Shown in pieces: positions 16,946-25,659 of a stretch of DNA of 64,000 bases. This stretch comes from Caldilinea sp. CFX5. GTDB taxonomy: Bacteria; Chloroflexota; Anaerolineae; Caldilineales; Caldilineaceae. The stretch lies in NCBI GenBank assembly GCA_021405325.1, contig QWII01000021.1, positions 62,001 through 126,000 of the forward strand, read 5' to 3'. The position numbers and the translations under genes are program-made. Each line of letters starts with the position of its first letter. Positions within the stretch are counted from its first letter, which is position 1. Below the pieces are notes generated by a model that made no database searches, was not told the origin of the DNA, and saw only the letters and a program-made list of their open reading frames with translations.

Positions 16946-18685
16946 CTACGGCTGCGGCACCCCGACATCGCGCCCGACCCATGAGAGCAGGAGGGTGAAG
17001 AAGGGGTTGGTGTGCCAGTGTTCCTGGCCGGATTGGGCCATCCCCAGATAGGGGAAGGTCTTGGGATACTGACCGGCGCCGACCTGGACATTCTTGTAGT
17101 AGGGCACATCGTTGTAATCAATGCCATCGTTCAAGACATTGAGCAGGGCCGGGTTAAAAGCAAAGCTGGCATCACGCCCATCCAACACCTGGTAAGCCGC
17201 GCCGGCCACCGCTGCCAATTCGATCTCCACAATGTCATCATACAGCCGCCGCCCATTGGGAAAACCACAGGCGTCACCACCGAGTACGCCGAGCCGACTG
17301 GGGGTGGGTGAGCAAGTATCACCCTTGATGTCGGTGTTAATGCGCATCATCTCCGCCGGCACCACGTTGGCTGGTCGGTTGACATTAAAGCCGGCAGGCA
17401 GGGTAACGTCGCCGCCCTTGGTCTTAATCGTAAAGGGTTTGGCCAGCACCATCCCACGCAGGAAGATGTCCACAATATCGCCACGACCAGAGCGCAAACC
17501 GCCGGCGCCCACATCGGAAATATACTGCACTTCAGTCTTGCAATCCTTGTTGGCATCACCCGGTAGCGGCACGCCATAGAGGCCGCAGAGTAAATTGCCG
17601 AGTTCCGGATCCTCCACGCTCTTTTGCAAGAGCTTTTGCAATTGAGCGCCACCAGGGCCACCAGTGGTGTACAACACGGCATCGACGCTGGGCGGGATGC
17701 TGTTAAAGGCATCCTTGAGTGCTAAGGGGATCACCACTTCGTTGACCAACGGCATTCCCAGGCGGGAAACCTGAACATAGGGGCCGCTGCTGGTCTGGCT
17801 GTTGAGGGCGCCGATAACACGTGTGGCAGATCGACGGGTGCCGGCCCAAACGCCCAACACCGGTTCATTGCCTTGCTTGAGGCGGGCCACCGGCACTTCC
17901 AGCACCAGGCTATGGACATTGAAGGCGCTGACGGAATCGGTAGGTTTGTTGTTGCCTTTGGCATACCCCAACGGCGGGCCGCCCGGTTTCAGCGGTGTGG
18001 TGCTTTGGCCGCGCAGGGTGAGCAGGTCAAAGACTTGCAGATCAACCCAGAAGGGGTCGTCGGTCTGGCCGGCGAAGATCTTGATGCCACCCGGCACGCC
18101 ATCCGCCGCATCATAGATGGTGGCGTCCACCAATGCTGCATAGTTGGGCGTTGACTTTTCGCCGATGTTGGAGGGCGCTGCTGGTTTGCCGGCCACTAAA
18201 ACGGTGGTTGTGCCATTTTCAGCGGTTTCCGTCACGGTATAGATTTGCTGGCGGTTCCAGTCCACATCAGTGGGGCTATCGATGGCGCCGACGTTGTAGA
18301 GGAAAGTGGCGAGATTGCCAACCGTGACTTTGCTCGAAAGGGTATAGGTGAAATCGGCCTTGGCGTCGCCGTCATTGTCGACATAGATGTCATAGAGCGC
18401 TGTGTCGTCCCATTCCCAGTAATAGGGGCCGCCTTCCGGACCTTCAAAGGGAATCCAACTGCCGACCATCACCACATTGTTGTTGTTTTCCGGCGAAAGA
18501 AAGACATAGGAGTCGGTATTATCGGCAAAGGCATCCTTCGAGATCAACGGCGCTTCGCGATGGCTGGATGCACTGGCCTGTGATTGGTTGGCAATCAGCA
18601 CCGCGGTGATCAAGAGCAGTGGTGTCAGTAACGCACAACTGACCAAGGTCAGCCGGCGTAACGACGGTGATAGGGAAAGTTTCAT
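16946..18685 (-). CDS. Secreted DUF4331 protein
   Basis: A 579-residue exported protein with signal segment VSCALLTPLLLITAVLIANQ. Its mature part begins ASSHREAPLISKDAFADNTD, the DUF4331 signature. It matches its neighbour (14352-16703) over the full DUF4331 region, including WIPFEGPEGGPYYWEWDD, VFDLLTLRGQ, LPAGFNVNRPANVVPAEMM and LGVLGGDACGFPNGRRLYDD. It lacks the extra C-terminal domain and the YLP tail, ending after FPYLGMAQSGQEHWHTNPF. The ATG at 18685 is preferred because AAAGGAA lies 9 bases upstream. It follows the metal-transporter gene on the same strand. The function of the family is unknown. Confidence 0.85.
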   Translation of the reverse strand: MKLSLSPSLRRLTLVSCALLTPLLLITAVLIANQSQASASSHREAPLISKDAFADNTDSYVFLSPENNNNVVMVGSWIPFEGPEGGPYYWEWDDTALYDIYVDNDGDAKADFTYTLSSKVTVGNLATFLYNVGAIDSPTDVDWNRQQIYTVTETAENGTTTVLVAGKPAAPSNIGEKSTPNYAALVDATIYDAADGVPGGIKIFAGQTDDPFWVDLQVFDLLTLRGQSTTPLKPGGPPLGYAKGNNKPTDSVSAFNVHSLVLEVPVARLKQGNEPVLGVWAGTRRSATRVIGALNSQTSSGPYVQVSRLGMPLVNEVVIPLALKDAFNSIPPSVDAVLYTTGGPGGAQLQKLLQKSVEDPELGNLLCGLYGVPLPGDANKDCKTEVQYISDVGAGGLRSGRGDIVDIFLRGMVLAKPFTIKTKGGDVTLPAGFNVNRPANVVPAEMMRINTDIKGDTCSPTPSRLGVLGGDACGFPNGRRLYDDIVEIELAAVAGAAYQVLDGRDASFAFNPALLNVLNDGIDYNDVPYYKNVQVGAGQYPKTFPYLGMAQSGQEHWHTNPFFTLLLSWVGRDVGVPQP

Positions 18686-18883
18686 TGAACAAATTCCTTT
18701 CAGCATACAGCTTGAATAAAAGGTGATTGGATGAAAGTGCTTGCTACCGTGCTGCGTGATAGGTGTTGCGTGCCTCCTTTCGACCAGATTCTGAGTTTAT
18801 TGACCACTTCAAGGCCGCGTTGAAGAGAAGTGCAAGCCTTTTGCGGCTTGACACAGCTACGTGGCTCTTTTGGCATTTGGGCT

Positions 18884-18932
18884 GTTGGTTGGTTCGTTGG
18901 TTGAGCTTGTCGAAACCAACGAACCAACCAAC
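18884..18932. repeat. Perfect 19-bp inverted repeat, sister of 16884-16934
   Basis: GTTGGTTGGTTCGTTGGTT (18884-18902) is exactly inverted at 18914-18932 around the loop GAGCTTGTCGA. It ends 3 bases before the stop codon of the transporter gene. Together with 16884-16934 it brackets one DUF4331 gene. Confidence 0.9.
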
Positions 18933-18935
18933 CCC

Positions 18936-20522
18936 CTAACTCAAGGTAAAGACGCCGATACTCATAAGTGCTTGGACGGTAATGCCAACGCCAACGACGG
19001 TGATAAAGAGTGCGCTGGCGACAGGAACAAAGCGGAAGAGGGGGCCGCTTTCGGGGATGCGTTGAAAGAACTTACCGGCATAGACCAGCACCACCCCAAT
19101 GGCGGTTAAGACACTGGCCAGCCCCAGGCTAAACATGACGATGAGCGCCAGACCAAAGCCGACCCGTTGCAGGCTGATGGCGCCCAACATCAATACCAGC
19201 GCCGACGGACAGGGCAACAGCCCACCGGAGATGCCGAGCGCCAGCAGCCCACGCCAGGTGACCGGCGTCCCATCCGTCCCCGGCGGCAGGTGGTGATGAC
19301 CGTGATGATCATGGCTGTGATGATTATGGCTGTGATCATGGCCATGTTCGTGGTCGGCATGGCTGTGATCATGATGGTGGTGATCAGGGTCGTGATGATG
19401 ACCATGATGATGGTGATGATCCTGCCCGCTGACAAAACTATGGAGCCGATCCTTGATCATGATGGCGCCGATAACGACGACCAAGACACCCGATAACATA
19501 CTGAGCCAAGGGTAGAGCTTCTCCGGCAGAATAAACTGAGCGGCGAAGAGGGTGACAAAGCCCAGCGCAAAGACGCCGGCGGTATGGGTGATCGTGGTGG
19601 TTAGCCCTAGGAAAAGCGCATGACGCACCGTCCCCCGTGACCCGACCAGATAGGCGCCGACAATCGTCTTACCATGCCCAGGGGAAAAGGCATGAGCCGC
19701 GCCCCAGCCGAAGGCTGCCAACAAGGCTAACAGGATGGTCAACGGGGTGAGCGCAGTCACACTAATCAACTCGGCAAAGGGGTCGGCAGGACGCCCGGCG
19801 CCGATCGGGGCGCTTTGGGCAACGGCGGCAGTTTTGGCCTGTTCCGCTGCGGCGCCGGCGATTGGCGCAAACTGAAAGCTCGCCTGATTGACTGTCAACG
19901 GTGATTGCAATAGATTGTCGGGGTAGGTGCGCAACGCCTGACTCACATCGGTGGCCGGGACCGAGGAGCTTGCCAACTGGGCGCCGGCCTCGGCCTGGAC
20001 GATGACTTCCTGCCAGCCGATATGGTCAGCATAGGTGGTGTCATGATAATCGGCCTGCCAAAGGGTTGTCTGAGAGTCAAATGGTGTTGACCATTCAGTG
20101 ACCAGCCGTAGCGTTGGCAACCCCGCCTGACCCGTGGGGAAGGTCAGCTCATGTTGCACTGGCGCCCATGATTGCATTATCCCATTTAATTGTAAGTTGA
20201 GTTGCGTCGGCAAGGTTGTCAGCAGTTGTGTCAAGTAGGCCTCTTGTTCGGCCTGATCAACTGTGCCGTCGCCATTGACATCCATGCGAGTGCGCTCCTG
20301 GTGCGCCGGAATTTCGGCCATGTCCACGATATAGGTCAGGTGGATTTGCTTGTCGGCCACGGTTAAGCGGCTATAACGATTTACCGTAAAATTCCCCAGC
20401 GGGTGCGCCAACGCTGTGGTGGGCAGTAAGAGAATCAGCACCAGAGTAATACCGATCAGGAGAGACGCGCGCTTGGTCCAGGTCAAGGGTGACCGCCCTA
20501 GCGTCAACGGTTGTGCCAACAT
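18936..20522 (-). CDS. RcnA/HupE-like nickel/cobalt transporter with periplasmic domain and His-rich loop
   Basis: A 528-residue membrane protein. A signal segment (SLLIGITLVLILLLPTTALA) precedes an exported domain of about 200 residues beginning HPLGNFTVNRYSRLTVAD. This domain holds an EF-hand-like loop, DVNGDGTVDQAE. The membrane part has the metal-transporter motif WGAAHAFSPGHGKTIVGAYL, then several helices. These are interrupted by a cytoplasmic loop of about 50 residues that is nearly half histidine (QDHHHHHGHHHDPDHHHHDH and onward). The family moves Ni2+/Co2+, usually outward for RcnA. It is the first gene of the minus-strand run with two DUF4331 genes and a TPR gene. Direction and metal are inferred. 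Confidence 0.82.
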   Translation of the reverse strand: MLAQPLTLGRSPLTWTKRASLLIGITLVLILLLPTTALAHPLGNFTVNRYSRLTVADKQIHLTYIVDMAEIPAHQERTRMDVNGDGTVDQAEQEAYLTQLLTTLPTQLNLQLNGIMQSWAPVQHELTFPTGQAGLPTLRLVTEWSTPFDSQTTLWQADYHDTTYADHIGWQEVIVQAEAGAQLASSSVPATDVSQALRTYPDNLLQSPLTVNQASFQFAPIAGAAAEQAKTAAVAQSAPIGAGRPADPFAELISVTALTPLTILLALLAAFGWGAAHAFSPGHGKTIVGAYLVGSRGTVRHALFLGLTTTITHTAGVFALGFVTLFAAQFILPEKLYPWLSMLSGVLVVVIGAIMIKDRLHSFVSGQDHHHHHGHHHDPDHHHHDHSHADHEHGHDHSHNHHSHDHHGHHHLPPGTDGTPVTWRGLLALGISGGLLPCPSALVLMLGAISLQRVGFGLALIVMFSLGLASVLTAIGVVLVYAGKFFQRIPESGPLFRFVPVASALFITVVGVGITVQALMSIGVFTLS

Positions 20523-21015
20523 GAGCTTTCCTCACTTTAACTATGGTCGAGAGCGAGTCGCGATTGTGTGTTGCTTGGACTTATCGGTAAAGGCAATAGT
20601 AGATAAAATGGCAATCAATTTGTTGCTTAATAAAAATTCAACAAAAACTTTACAGGATGTTTAATCCACCTTTGCCTTAACCAGATATAGCCACTAGATA
20701 GAGAGAAAGTTACATTCTTAGCTTCTCTGCTTGCGATTCATTATGGCGCCATCGACTAATCACTTACCAGTTCAAAAGCTGTTCACTTTTTACTCACTTT
20801 TGCACTGTCTATCTGTTTGACGCAGTCATCAATAAGTTGGATCACACCAATTTGTTGAAAATCGATAACCACGAACCCGCTCGCAGCTGGTCCGTGACCG
20901 GCGTCTGGGGGCGCCGGTCACGGACCGGCTGCGAGCGGGCGACATCACCGGTGCGGAACCAGCCGTCAGCGGTAAACTGTTCGGAGTATAACCGCCTTCC
21001 TTTCCGTATTCACGG
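20523..21015. other. Intergenic region upstream of the transporter, no gene seen
   Basis: About 490 bases without a credible frame. The part next to 20522 is AT-rich and probably holds the promoter of the transporter operon. I saw no cobalamin-riboswitch box. The part from 20876 to 20939 is a long palindrome, listed separately. Confidence 0.5.
20876..20939. repeat. 28-bp inverted repeat (CCGGTCCGTGACCGG family)
   Basis: The left arm 20876-20903 (begins CCCGCTCGCAG) is inverted at 20912-20939 with one mismatch and an 8-base loop. It shares the core AGCCGGTCCGTGACCGGC with copies at 46560-46618 and 48808-48844, so it belongs to a dispersed REP-like family. Confidence 0.88.
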
Positions 21016-21041
21016 TCAGGCGCCGGTTAACTGGCGCATCA

Positions 21042-21491
21042 TCAGGCCGGCGTCAAAGTAGACCTTTTCCCAATCAAGCGGGCTTCATCAAACCTGAAGA
21101 TTGCCACAAAGGGTAGGTTGATGACCCGCCCGGAAGCCGGCAGTCCCAACCAGGCGCCGGTCTGTGCGCCGACCAGTTGCCCCTCCAGAATCACCGCCAG
21201 ATCGGCGTGATAGAGCGCAAAGATTTCTGTGTAGAGATTGGGAAAGGCGGTCAGCAAGCGCCCCACCAGATCGGCCACCGCCGTTGCGCCCACAGCGCTG
21301 CTATCCAACGCCACCAATTCATAGCTGGGGCGGGCAAAGGTCGCCAGCCAGGCAGCCAGATCATGGCGATTTTCGGCAGCAATATGTTGGTGAATCAGCG
21401 CGTGGCGCGCTTCTCGCCATTGGTTCACCAGGATTGGGCTGCTCCGCTCCACGACTTTACGGACAGGCAAGTGGATGAGCGTGCGCTGCAC
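21042..21491 (-). CDS. SnoaL-like ester-cyclase family protein, 3' end frameshifted
   Basis: A small alpha+beta-barrel protein of the SnoaL/NTF2-like type, seen in ARHALIHQHIAAENRHDLAA and LTAFPNLYTEIFALYHADLA. The annotated frame ends GKRSTLTPA at 21042. The overlapping frame from about 21067 down to a stop at 21016 reads EKVYFDAGLMMRQLTGA, which is the usual end of this family (E-K-x-Y-F-D). So one base seems to be lost or gained in the GGGAAAA run at about 21064-21070. Either the gene is damaged or the assembly has an error. The start is a GTG at 21491. The family includes polyketide cyclases, but most members have no known substrate. Confidence 0.7.
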   Translation of the reverse strand: MQRTLIHLPVRKVVERSSPILVNQWREARHALIHQHIAAENRHDLAAWLATFARPSYELVALDSSAVGATAVADLVGRLLTAFPNLYTEIFALYHADLAVILEGQLVGAQTGAWLGLPASGRVINLPFVAIFRFDEARLIGKRSTLTPA

Positions 21492-21545
21492 CGGCCACAG
21501 ACGACTTGGTTTAGCAGAAGCAGTAGTGGCTGGTGCAAGACAGGC

Positions 21546-22085
21546 TTAGGTGAGAGGAAGTTCCATTGCTAATAGACGGACAAACTTGTCGCCAACCTTT
21601 ATGCGATTGGCTTCGCCCGTTAACGTAAAGCCTAAGCTTTGGAAGAATTGGAGAGCGCCGGGGTTGAACTGCTCAACAGTCAGGCGCGCTTGTTTCATTT
21701 GGCCTTGCGCCGTCAGCCAGGGTTTGAGCAACTGCCAAGCCTGCGTTCCTACCCCTAGGCGCTGATAGGGTTCGGCTACCATGACCATGCCGATAGAAAC
21801 CATCTGCTCGTTAGGCCAGTGCAAGCGCAAGTCGATCAGTCCGATCAGTTCAACAGCGGCAGCGTTTGCTGTGTCCTGCGCTTCTACCCGGCGAACAATG
21901 CCCACAATAGTCCGTCCGGGCGTCGCGGCGGCGGTGCGCAGATCATTTTCCGCCTGGCCGATCGGTGCGGTGAGCAAGTTATACATGGCCCAATAGCCGG
22001 GCGTCGCCAGGTAGACCTGTTGCAGGGCGTCAATGTGCCATTCCGGCGACAACGGAACCAGGGAAATGGTCAGGGGTACGCTCAT
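21546..22085 (-). CDS. GNAT-family N-acetyltransferase
   Basis: A 179-residue GNAT-fold protein. The acetyl-CoA binding motif is in VAEPYQRLGVGTQAWQLLKP (Q/R-x-x-G-x-G/A type). The C-terminal beta strands include GALQFFQSLGFTLTGEANRI, typical of the family. The enzyme should move an acetyl group from acetyl-CoA to an amine; the acceptor is unknown. Its start overlaps the stop of the dynamin-like gene by four bases (ATGA), so the two are translationally coupled. Whether it acts on the dynamin protein is only a guess. Confidence 0.85.
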   Translation of the reverse strand: MSVPLTISLVPLSPEWHIDALQQVYLATPGYWAMYNLLTAPIGQAENDLRTAAATPGRTIVGIVRRVEAQDTANAAAVELIGLIDLRLHWPNEQMVSIGMVMVAEPYQRLGVGTQAWQLLKPWLTAQGQMKQARLTVEQFNPGALQFFQSLGFTLTGEANRIKVGDKFVRLLAMELPLT

Positions 22086-23833
22086 AAGCCTTCAATGTCA
22101 CGACGCAATTGCGTGATGGTGCTCTTGGTCAGCCGCAACTCGGCGTCAAGTTTTTCCAACTTTTCCCGCTCGACACGCACAAAGCGGGTGTAGGGCGCAA
22201 TGGCATCGCGGATGCGACGCAGGCTTTCCTCCAGTTCGCTTTCAAATTGCTGGGTAAGCGCATGATCCAATTGGGCGCGCAAGCCGTTGATTTTGTCGCG
22301 CAACTCGGCCTTGACCTTGTCACGCCGATAGGGTAAGACATACAACCCCAGCGCCGCAATCAAACCGGCGCCCAAAACGCCTGTCAGATCCAGCCACCAG
22401 GTATGGAGCAGCGCCACCAAGACGGCGCCCAGACCGATGGCGCCCACCTGCACGGCGGCAGTCTGGAAGATCGCTGTCTGCACCTGCTGCGCCAGCTTCA
22501 GCGATTCGCGCTGCTGGTCATACCCCTCGATCACCCGTTGGGCATTTTCACCGACGGTTTTGAGCAAGGCCAGGCGGTTGATTTCAAATTCGCTGTTGAC
22601 ACTGCCGACCATGCGGTCGGTATGATGGGCGGCGCGCCGCCCGATAAAATCCACCACCGAGCGCCACTGGCGGTAATTCTTGTCCACCACCCAATCGATG
22701 AGTTCGCTCACATGGCGTTCAATGGCGCGGCTGGTGTCGGCCACCACCGTGCGTTCAAATTCGCCGCGCACCTTTTCACTGTTGACCAGATCCATCACGC
22801 GTGTTAGTTGCAGCGTCTCATCAAAGAAGCGGTCGCCCCGCTCGATCATGCCGTAGAGGACATTGTCCACCCGGCTGCGTTGGGCGGCAAAGTCACGCCG
22901 CATGTCGTCGGTATAGGCCAGCAACTGCTCTTCAATCGTATCGAGCGTCTCAAAATCACCCTTGAGGATGCTCTGGCGCTCGTTGATCACCTGGAGATAT
23001 TTCTCGATCAAGCGCCGCGCAACCCCCAAGGGGTTTTCTAACTTCAACCGCAGCCGTTCCCGATTATCCAGTTGTTGCAGGATGAAGCTTTCGAGCGGGG
23101 CAAATTGACTGGCCGCCCACAAGTCACTGGCCGGCGGCGCCCCCTGTCGGCGCGCTTCTTGCTTGGCTTGCAAGGCTTGGCGGGCGCTGACGGCGAAAAT
23201 TTGGGGGTCAGCCCCGAGCAGGGCGCGCCCATGTTCACGGACAAAATCGAGAATCTTCGCCCGGTCTTGCGGCTCATCCACCATGTCGATCTTGTTGATA
23301 ATGACGACAATCTTTTTGCTCCACTGGCGAATGCGTTCCAGAAAAAGGCGTTCACTTTCGGTAAAGGGACGGTCGGCGCTGGTGACAAAGAGCACCAGAT
23401 CGCTGCGCGGCACAAACTCTTCGGTGATCTCCTGATGGCGTTGGATGACGGCATTGGTGCCGGGTGTATCGACCAGGTTAATATCGCGCAGCCACTCGAC
23501 CGGCAGATGGAGCAGCAGGATGTCATCAGGCGTCACTTCCTGCTGAAACTGTTCGCCGTAACGCAAGATGTGAACATGGCTGGTTGTCGGCGTCACCCCT
23601 TCGGTCAACAAGCGTTCGCCCAACATGGCATTGAGAAAAGCCGTTTTGCCGGCGTTAAATTCACCCACCACCACCAGCAGGAAGAGTTCCTGCATCTGGA
23701 TAGAACTAGTTTTGAGCAGCGCCAGATCCGCCTCTGCCGCATGAAGGCGCGCCAGCAACAGCCGCAGATCCTCCAGCATCGACCGTTCCCGTTGCAGAAC
23801 TTCGTCTTGTTCCTGCGTTAATAACCGTTGCAA
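22082..23833 (-). CDS. Bacterial dynamin-like GTPase
   Basis: A 583-residue large GTPase. G1 is in VVGEFNAGKTAFLNAMLG, G2 is the Thr of GVTPTTSHVHI, G3 is NLVDTPGTNAV and G4 is VVIINKIDMVD. After a long helical part (neck/trunk) there are hydrophobic segments (VQVGAIGLGAVLVALLHTWW and LTGVLGAGLIAALGLYVLPY) that should act as the membrane paddle, then a final coiled coil. Bacterial dynamins remodel or repair membranes, and some act in phage tolerance. The start is a TTG preceded by AGGGG; a stop lies 12 bases upstream, so little extension is possible. Coupled to the GNAT gene downstream. Confidence 0.88.
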   Translation of the reverse strand: MQRLLTQEQDEVLQRERSMLEDLRLLLARLHAAEADLALLKTSSIQMQELFLLVVVGEFNAGKTAFLNAMLGERLLTEGVTPTTSHVHILRYGEQFQQEVTPDDILLLHLPVEWLRDINLVDTPGTNAVIQRHQEITEEFVPRSDLVLFVTSADRPFTESERLFLERIRQWSKKIVVIINKIDMVDEPQDRAKILDFVREHGRALLGADPQIFAVSARQALQAKQEARRQGAPPASDLWAASQFAPLESFILQQLDNRERLRLKLENPLGVARRLIEKYLQVINERQSILKGDFETLDTIEEQLLAYTDDMRRDFAAQRSRVDNVLYGMIERGDRFFDETLQLTRVMDLVNSEKVRGEFERTVVADTSRAIERHVSELIDWVVDKNYRQWRSVVDFIGRRAAHHTDRMVGSVNSEFEINRLALLKTVGENAQRVIEGYDQQRESLKLAQQVQTAIFQTAAVQVGAIGLGAVLVALLHTWWLDLTGVLGAGLIAALGLYVLPYRRDKVKAELRDKINGLRAQLDHALTQQFESELEESLRRIRDAIAPYTRFVRVEREKLEKLDAELRLTKSTITQLRRDIEGL

Positions 23834-24143
23834 GTTAAACCCCTGTCATTTCCATCGCCAATGATAAAATCAATCACCTGCCAGCTTACTACGTCGAGCA
23901 CAAGCAAAAGTTGCATAAGCGCCTTGTGACAGCCAATTATCGCCCAGTATAACACAGACGCAACAATACCTTGATCAACGACCCGGAAATTGCAACAAAT
24001 AACACTGGACAAAAGCCAATAGATGAAGGATAATAGGAAAAGAACAAGTTAGTGTAAATTATACATTAACTTCCATTTGTCGGGTCACGTTTCATTCGGG
24101 TTATTTTACATTTTGGGTTACTTTACATAAGGAGAAGCATCGC
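23834..24143. other. Divergent intergenic region, no gene seen
   Basis: 310 AT-rich bases between the divergent dynamin-like and isochorismatase-like genes. It should carry both promoters. A strong AAGGAG site just before 24144 serves the plus-strand gene. I see no RNA gene or repeat in it. Confidence 0.5.
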
Positions 24144-24767
24144 ATGAGTTTACAATTTGTTGCTGGTGAGCAGGTTGCGATTCCCGAAATTCCGTTCCGC
24201 GCCACGATTGAGTTACCGGCGCAGGAGAGCGCCGTGGTCGTGGTCGATATGCAAAATGATTTTGTCAAGCCCACGGGCACGCTGGTGGTGCCGGCGGCCA
24301 TTGAAACTGTCGGCGCCATTCAACACCTGCTTGCCCAGGCCAGAGCGCAAGGGGTGCGGGTGGCCTATACCCAGGACACTCATTATGAAGGCGACCGCGA
24401 ATGGAGCATCTGGCCTGTCCACTGTCGCGCCAACACCTGGGGCTGGCAGATCATTGACGAGTTAGCGCCCCAGGCTAATGATCTCGTCTGCCCCAAAAGC
24501 CGCTATGACGGTTTCTATGACAGCTCACTCGATCACTATTTAACACGGGTTTGGCAGGTCAAACATCTGGTGATTGTGGGCACGGTTTCCAGCATCTGTG
24601 TGTTACACACCGCCGCCTCGGCGGGGCTGCGCTGGTTCCATGTGGTGGTGCCGGCCAATGGCGTCTCGGCCCTGACTGACTTTGACCAAGCCTTGACGCT
24701 GCGCCAGGTTTCGTGGCTCTATGTGGGTGATGTAGTGCGGCAGGTTGAGGATATTCGGTTTGTGTAG
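24144..24767 (+). CDS. Isochorismatase-like cysteine hydrolase (nicotinamidase type)
   Basis: A 207-residue enzyme of the cysteine hydrolase family that includes nicotinamidase, isochorismatase and ureidoacrylate hydrolase. The catalytic triad is visible: Asp in VVVVDMQNDFVKP, Lys in LVCPKSRYDGFYDS and Cys in GTVSSICVLHTAASAG. The sequence WSIWPVHCRANTWGWQI matches the usual substrate-loop region. The amide substrate cannot be fixed from sequence. It is cytoplasmic and stands alone on the plus strand with a clear ribosome binding site (AAGGAG). Its TAG stop is also the first three bases of the palindrome downstream. Confidence 0.88.
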   Translation: MSLQFVAGEQVAIPEIPFRATIELPAQESAVVVVDMQNDFVKPTGTLVVPAAIETVGAIQHLLAQARAQGVRVAYTQDTHYEGDREWSIWPVHCRANTWGWQIIDELAPQANDLVCPKSRYDGFYDSSLDHYLTRVWQVKHLVIVGTVSSICVLHTAASAGLRWFHVVVPANGVSALTDFDQALTLRQVSWLYVGDVVRQVEDIRFV

Positions 24768-24863
24768 TCGTTTGGTCGCGTAGTCGTTTGGTCTATAGAC
24801 AGTCAGCACCGACTTTTCGACCTGCATGACTAGACGACTACGCGACCAAACGACTACGCGACT
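24765..24863. repeat. Palindrome of tandem TAGTCGTTTGGTCGCG units between convergent genes
   Basis: The 23-base segment starting TAGTCGTTTGGTCGCG (24765-24787) is exactly inverted at 24834-24856. Each arm contains a second partial unit. The repeat starts on the stop codon of the hydrolase gene and ends next to the end of the HPF gene on the other strand, so it probably works as a two-way terminator. Confidence 0.88.
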
Positions 24864-24864
24864 C

Positions 24865-25428
24865 TTAGACCATCGTCGGCTGTAACAGCCCATAGTCGCC
24901 ACTGCGGCGGCGGTAGATCACGTTGACGGCCTTGACTTCCGGGTTAAAGAAGACAAAGAAGTCATGGCCCAATAGCTCCATCTGTTCGAGCGCCTCCTGT
25001 TCATTCATGGGCGCCAGGGGGAATTGCTTGCGGCGAATAATTTTGCCCTCTTCCACATCCGGTTCGACCTCTTCCGCGGTTGCGGCCAGTTCGGCTTCCA
25101 TGCTGGCGGCAGCAGCGGCGCGGCGGCGACTTTGGAAGCGGCGGCCCTTGAAGCGCTGCAACTGCTTCGCCATCTTGTCGATGGTGGCGTCAATCGAGGC
25201 GAAGATGTCACTGGTCGATTCTTCGGCTCGCAGGATCTGACCATTCGCCCAAAGGGTAATCTGGGCCGTATATCGGTCGGCGGCGGCGCGCGTCTCACTC
25301 TGCGTAAGTTCGGCGCGCATCTCTTGCACCTGCGGCAGATAACGCTCCAGGCGATTGACCTTCTTTTCGATATACTGATGAATCCAATCGGTCACTTCCA
25401 GATGGCGTCCGTGAACAGTGAGTTGCAT
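24865..25428 (-). CDS. hpf: Long-form ribosome hibernation-promoting factor
   Basis: A 187-residue protein with an N-terminal S30AE/RaiA domain ([20 protein letters not shown], then the beta-alpha-beta-beta-beta-alpha core). A linker leads to the C-terminal dimerisation domain [20 protein letters not shown] and [15 protein letters not shown]. Long HPF binds the 30S subunit and pairs ribosomes into inactive 100S dimers in resting cells. A strong AAGGAGAAGG site precedes the ATG. The linker carries a basic run and an acidic run ([11 protein letters not shown]). It is a single-gene unit, convergent with the hydrolase. Confidence 0.95.
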   Translation of the reverse strand: MQLTVHGRHLEVTDWIHQYIEKKVNRLERYLPQVQEMRAELTQSETRAAADRYTAQITLWANGQILRAEESTSDIFASIDATIDKMAKQLQRFKGRRFQSRRRAAAAASMEAELAATAEEVEPDVEEGKIIRRKQFPLAPMNEQEALEQMELLGHDFFVFFNPEVKAVNVIYRRRSGDYGLLQPTMV

Positions 25429-25572
25429 GGTCCTTCTCCTTACTATAACGGTTTTTGAGAAAGCGGTAGCGGTGCGTCAGTAGAACAGTTAGACAGTCGG
25501 TCAGTGAATCAGCAACTCCGTCTGTGCGTTAGAACGTCTTGCTGTTTGGCTAACTTACTGTTTTACTGATTT

Positions 25573-25659
25573 GGCTCATCTACGGAAAGTGTGAACACCT
25601 GTCAGGTTTTGGAAACCAGGTGTGGCGGGTCGAAACTTCACACTTTCTGTAGATGAGCG
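25573..25659 (+). mobile_element. 87-bp MITE-like palindrome, copy 1, with 8-bp target duplication
   Basis: The element begins GGCTCATCTACGGAAAGTGT and ends ACTTTCTGTAGATGAGCG. The inner part holds a CCTGTCAGGTTTTGGAAACC core. The 8-mer ACTGATTT occurs directly on both sides (25565-25572 and 25660-25667), as expected for a target-site duplication. The same element lies inverted at 36460-36550. No transposase is encoded, so it must be moved in trans. It is inserted inside an older palindrome of CAGTAGAACAGT-type units in the comF/hpf gap. Confidence 0.85.

Noticed and set aside
20523..20875. A cobalamin or metal riboswitch in front of the Ni/Co transporter
   Set aside because: No recognisable box sequence was seen on the minus strand. 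The region is AT-rich without a clear multi-stem fold.
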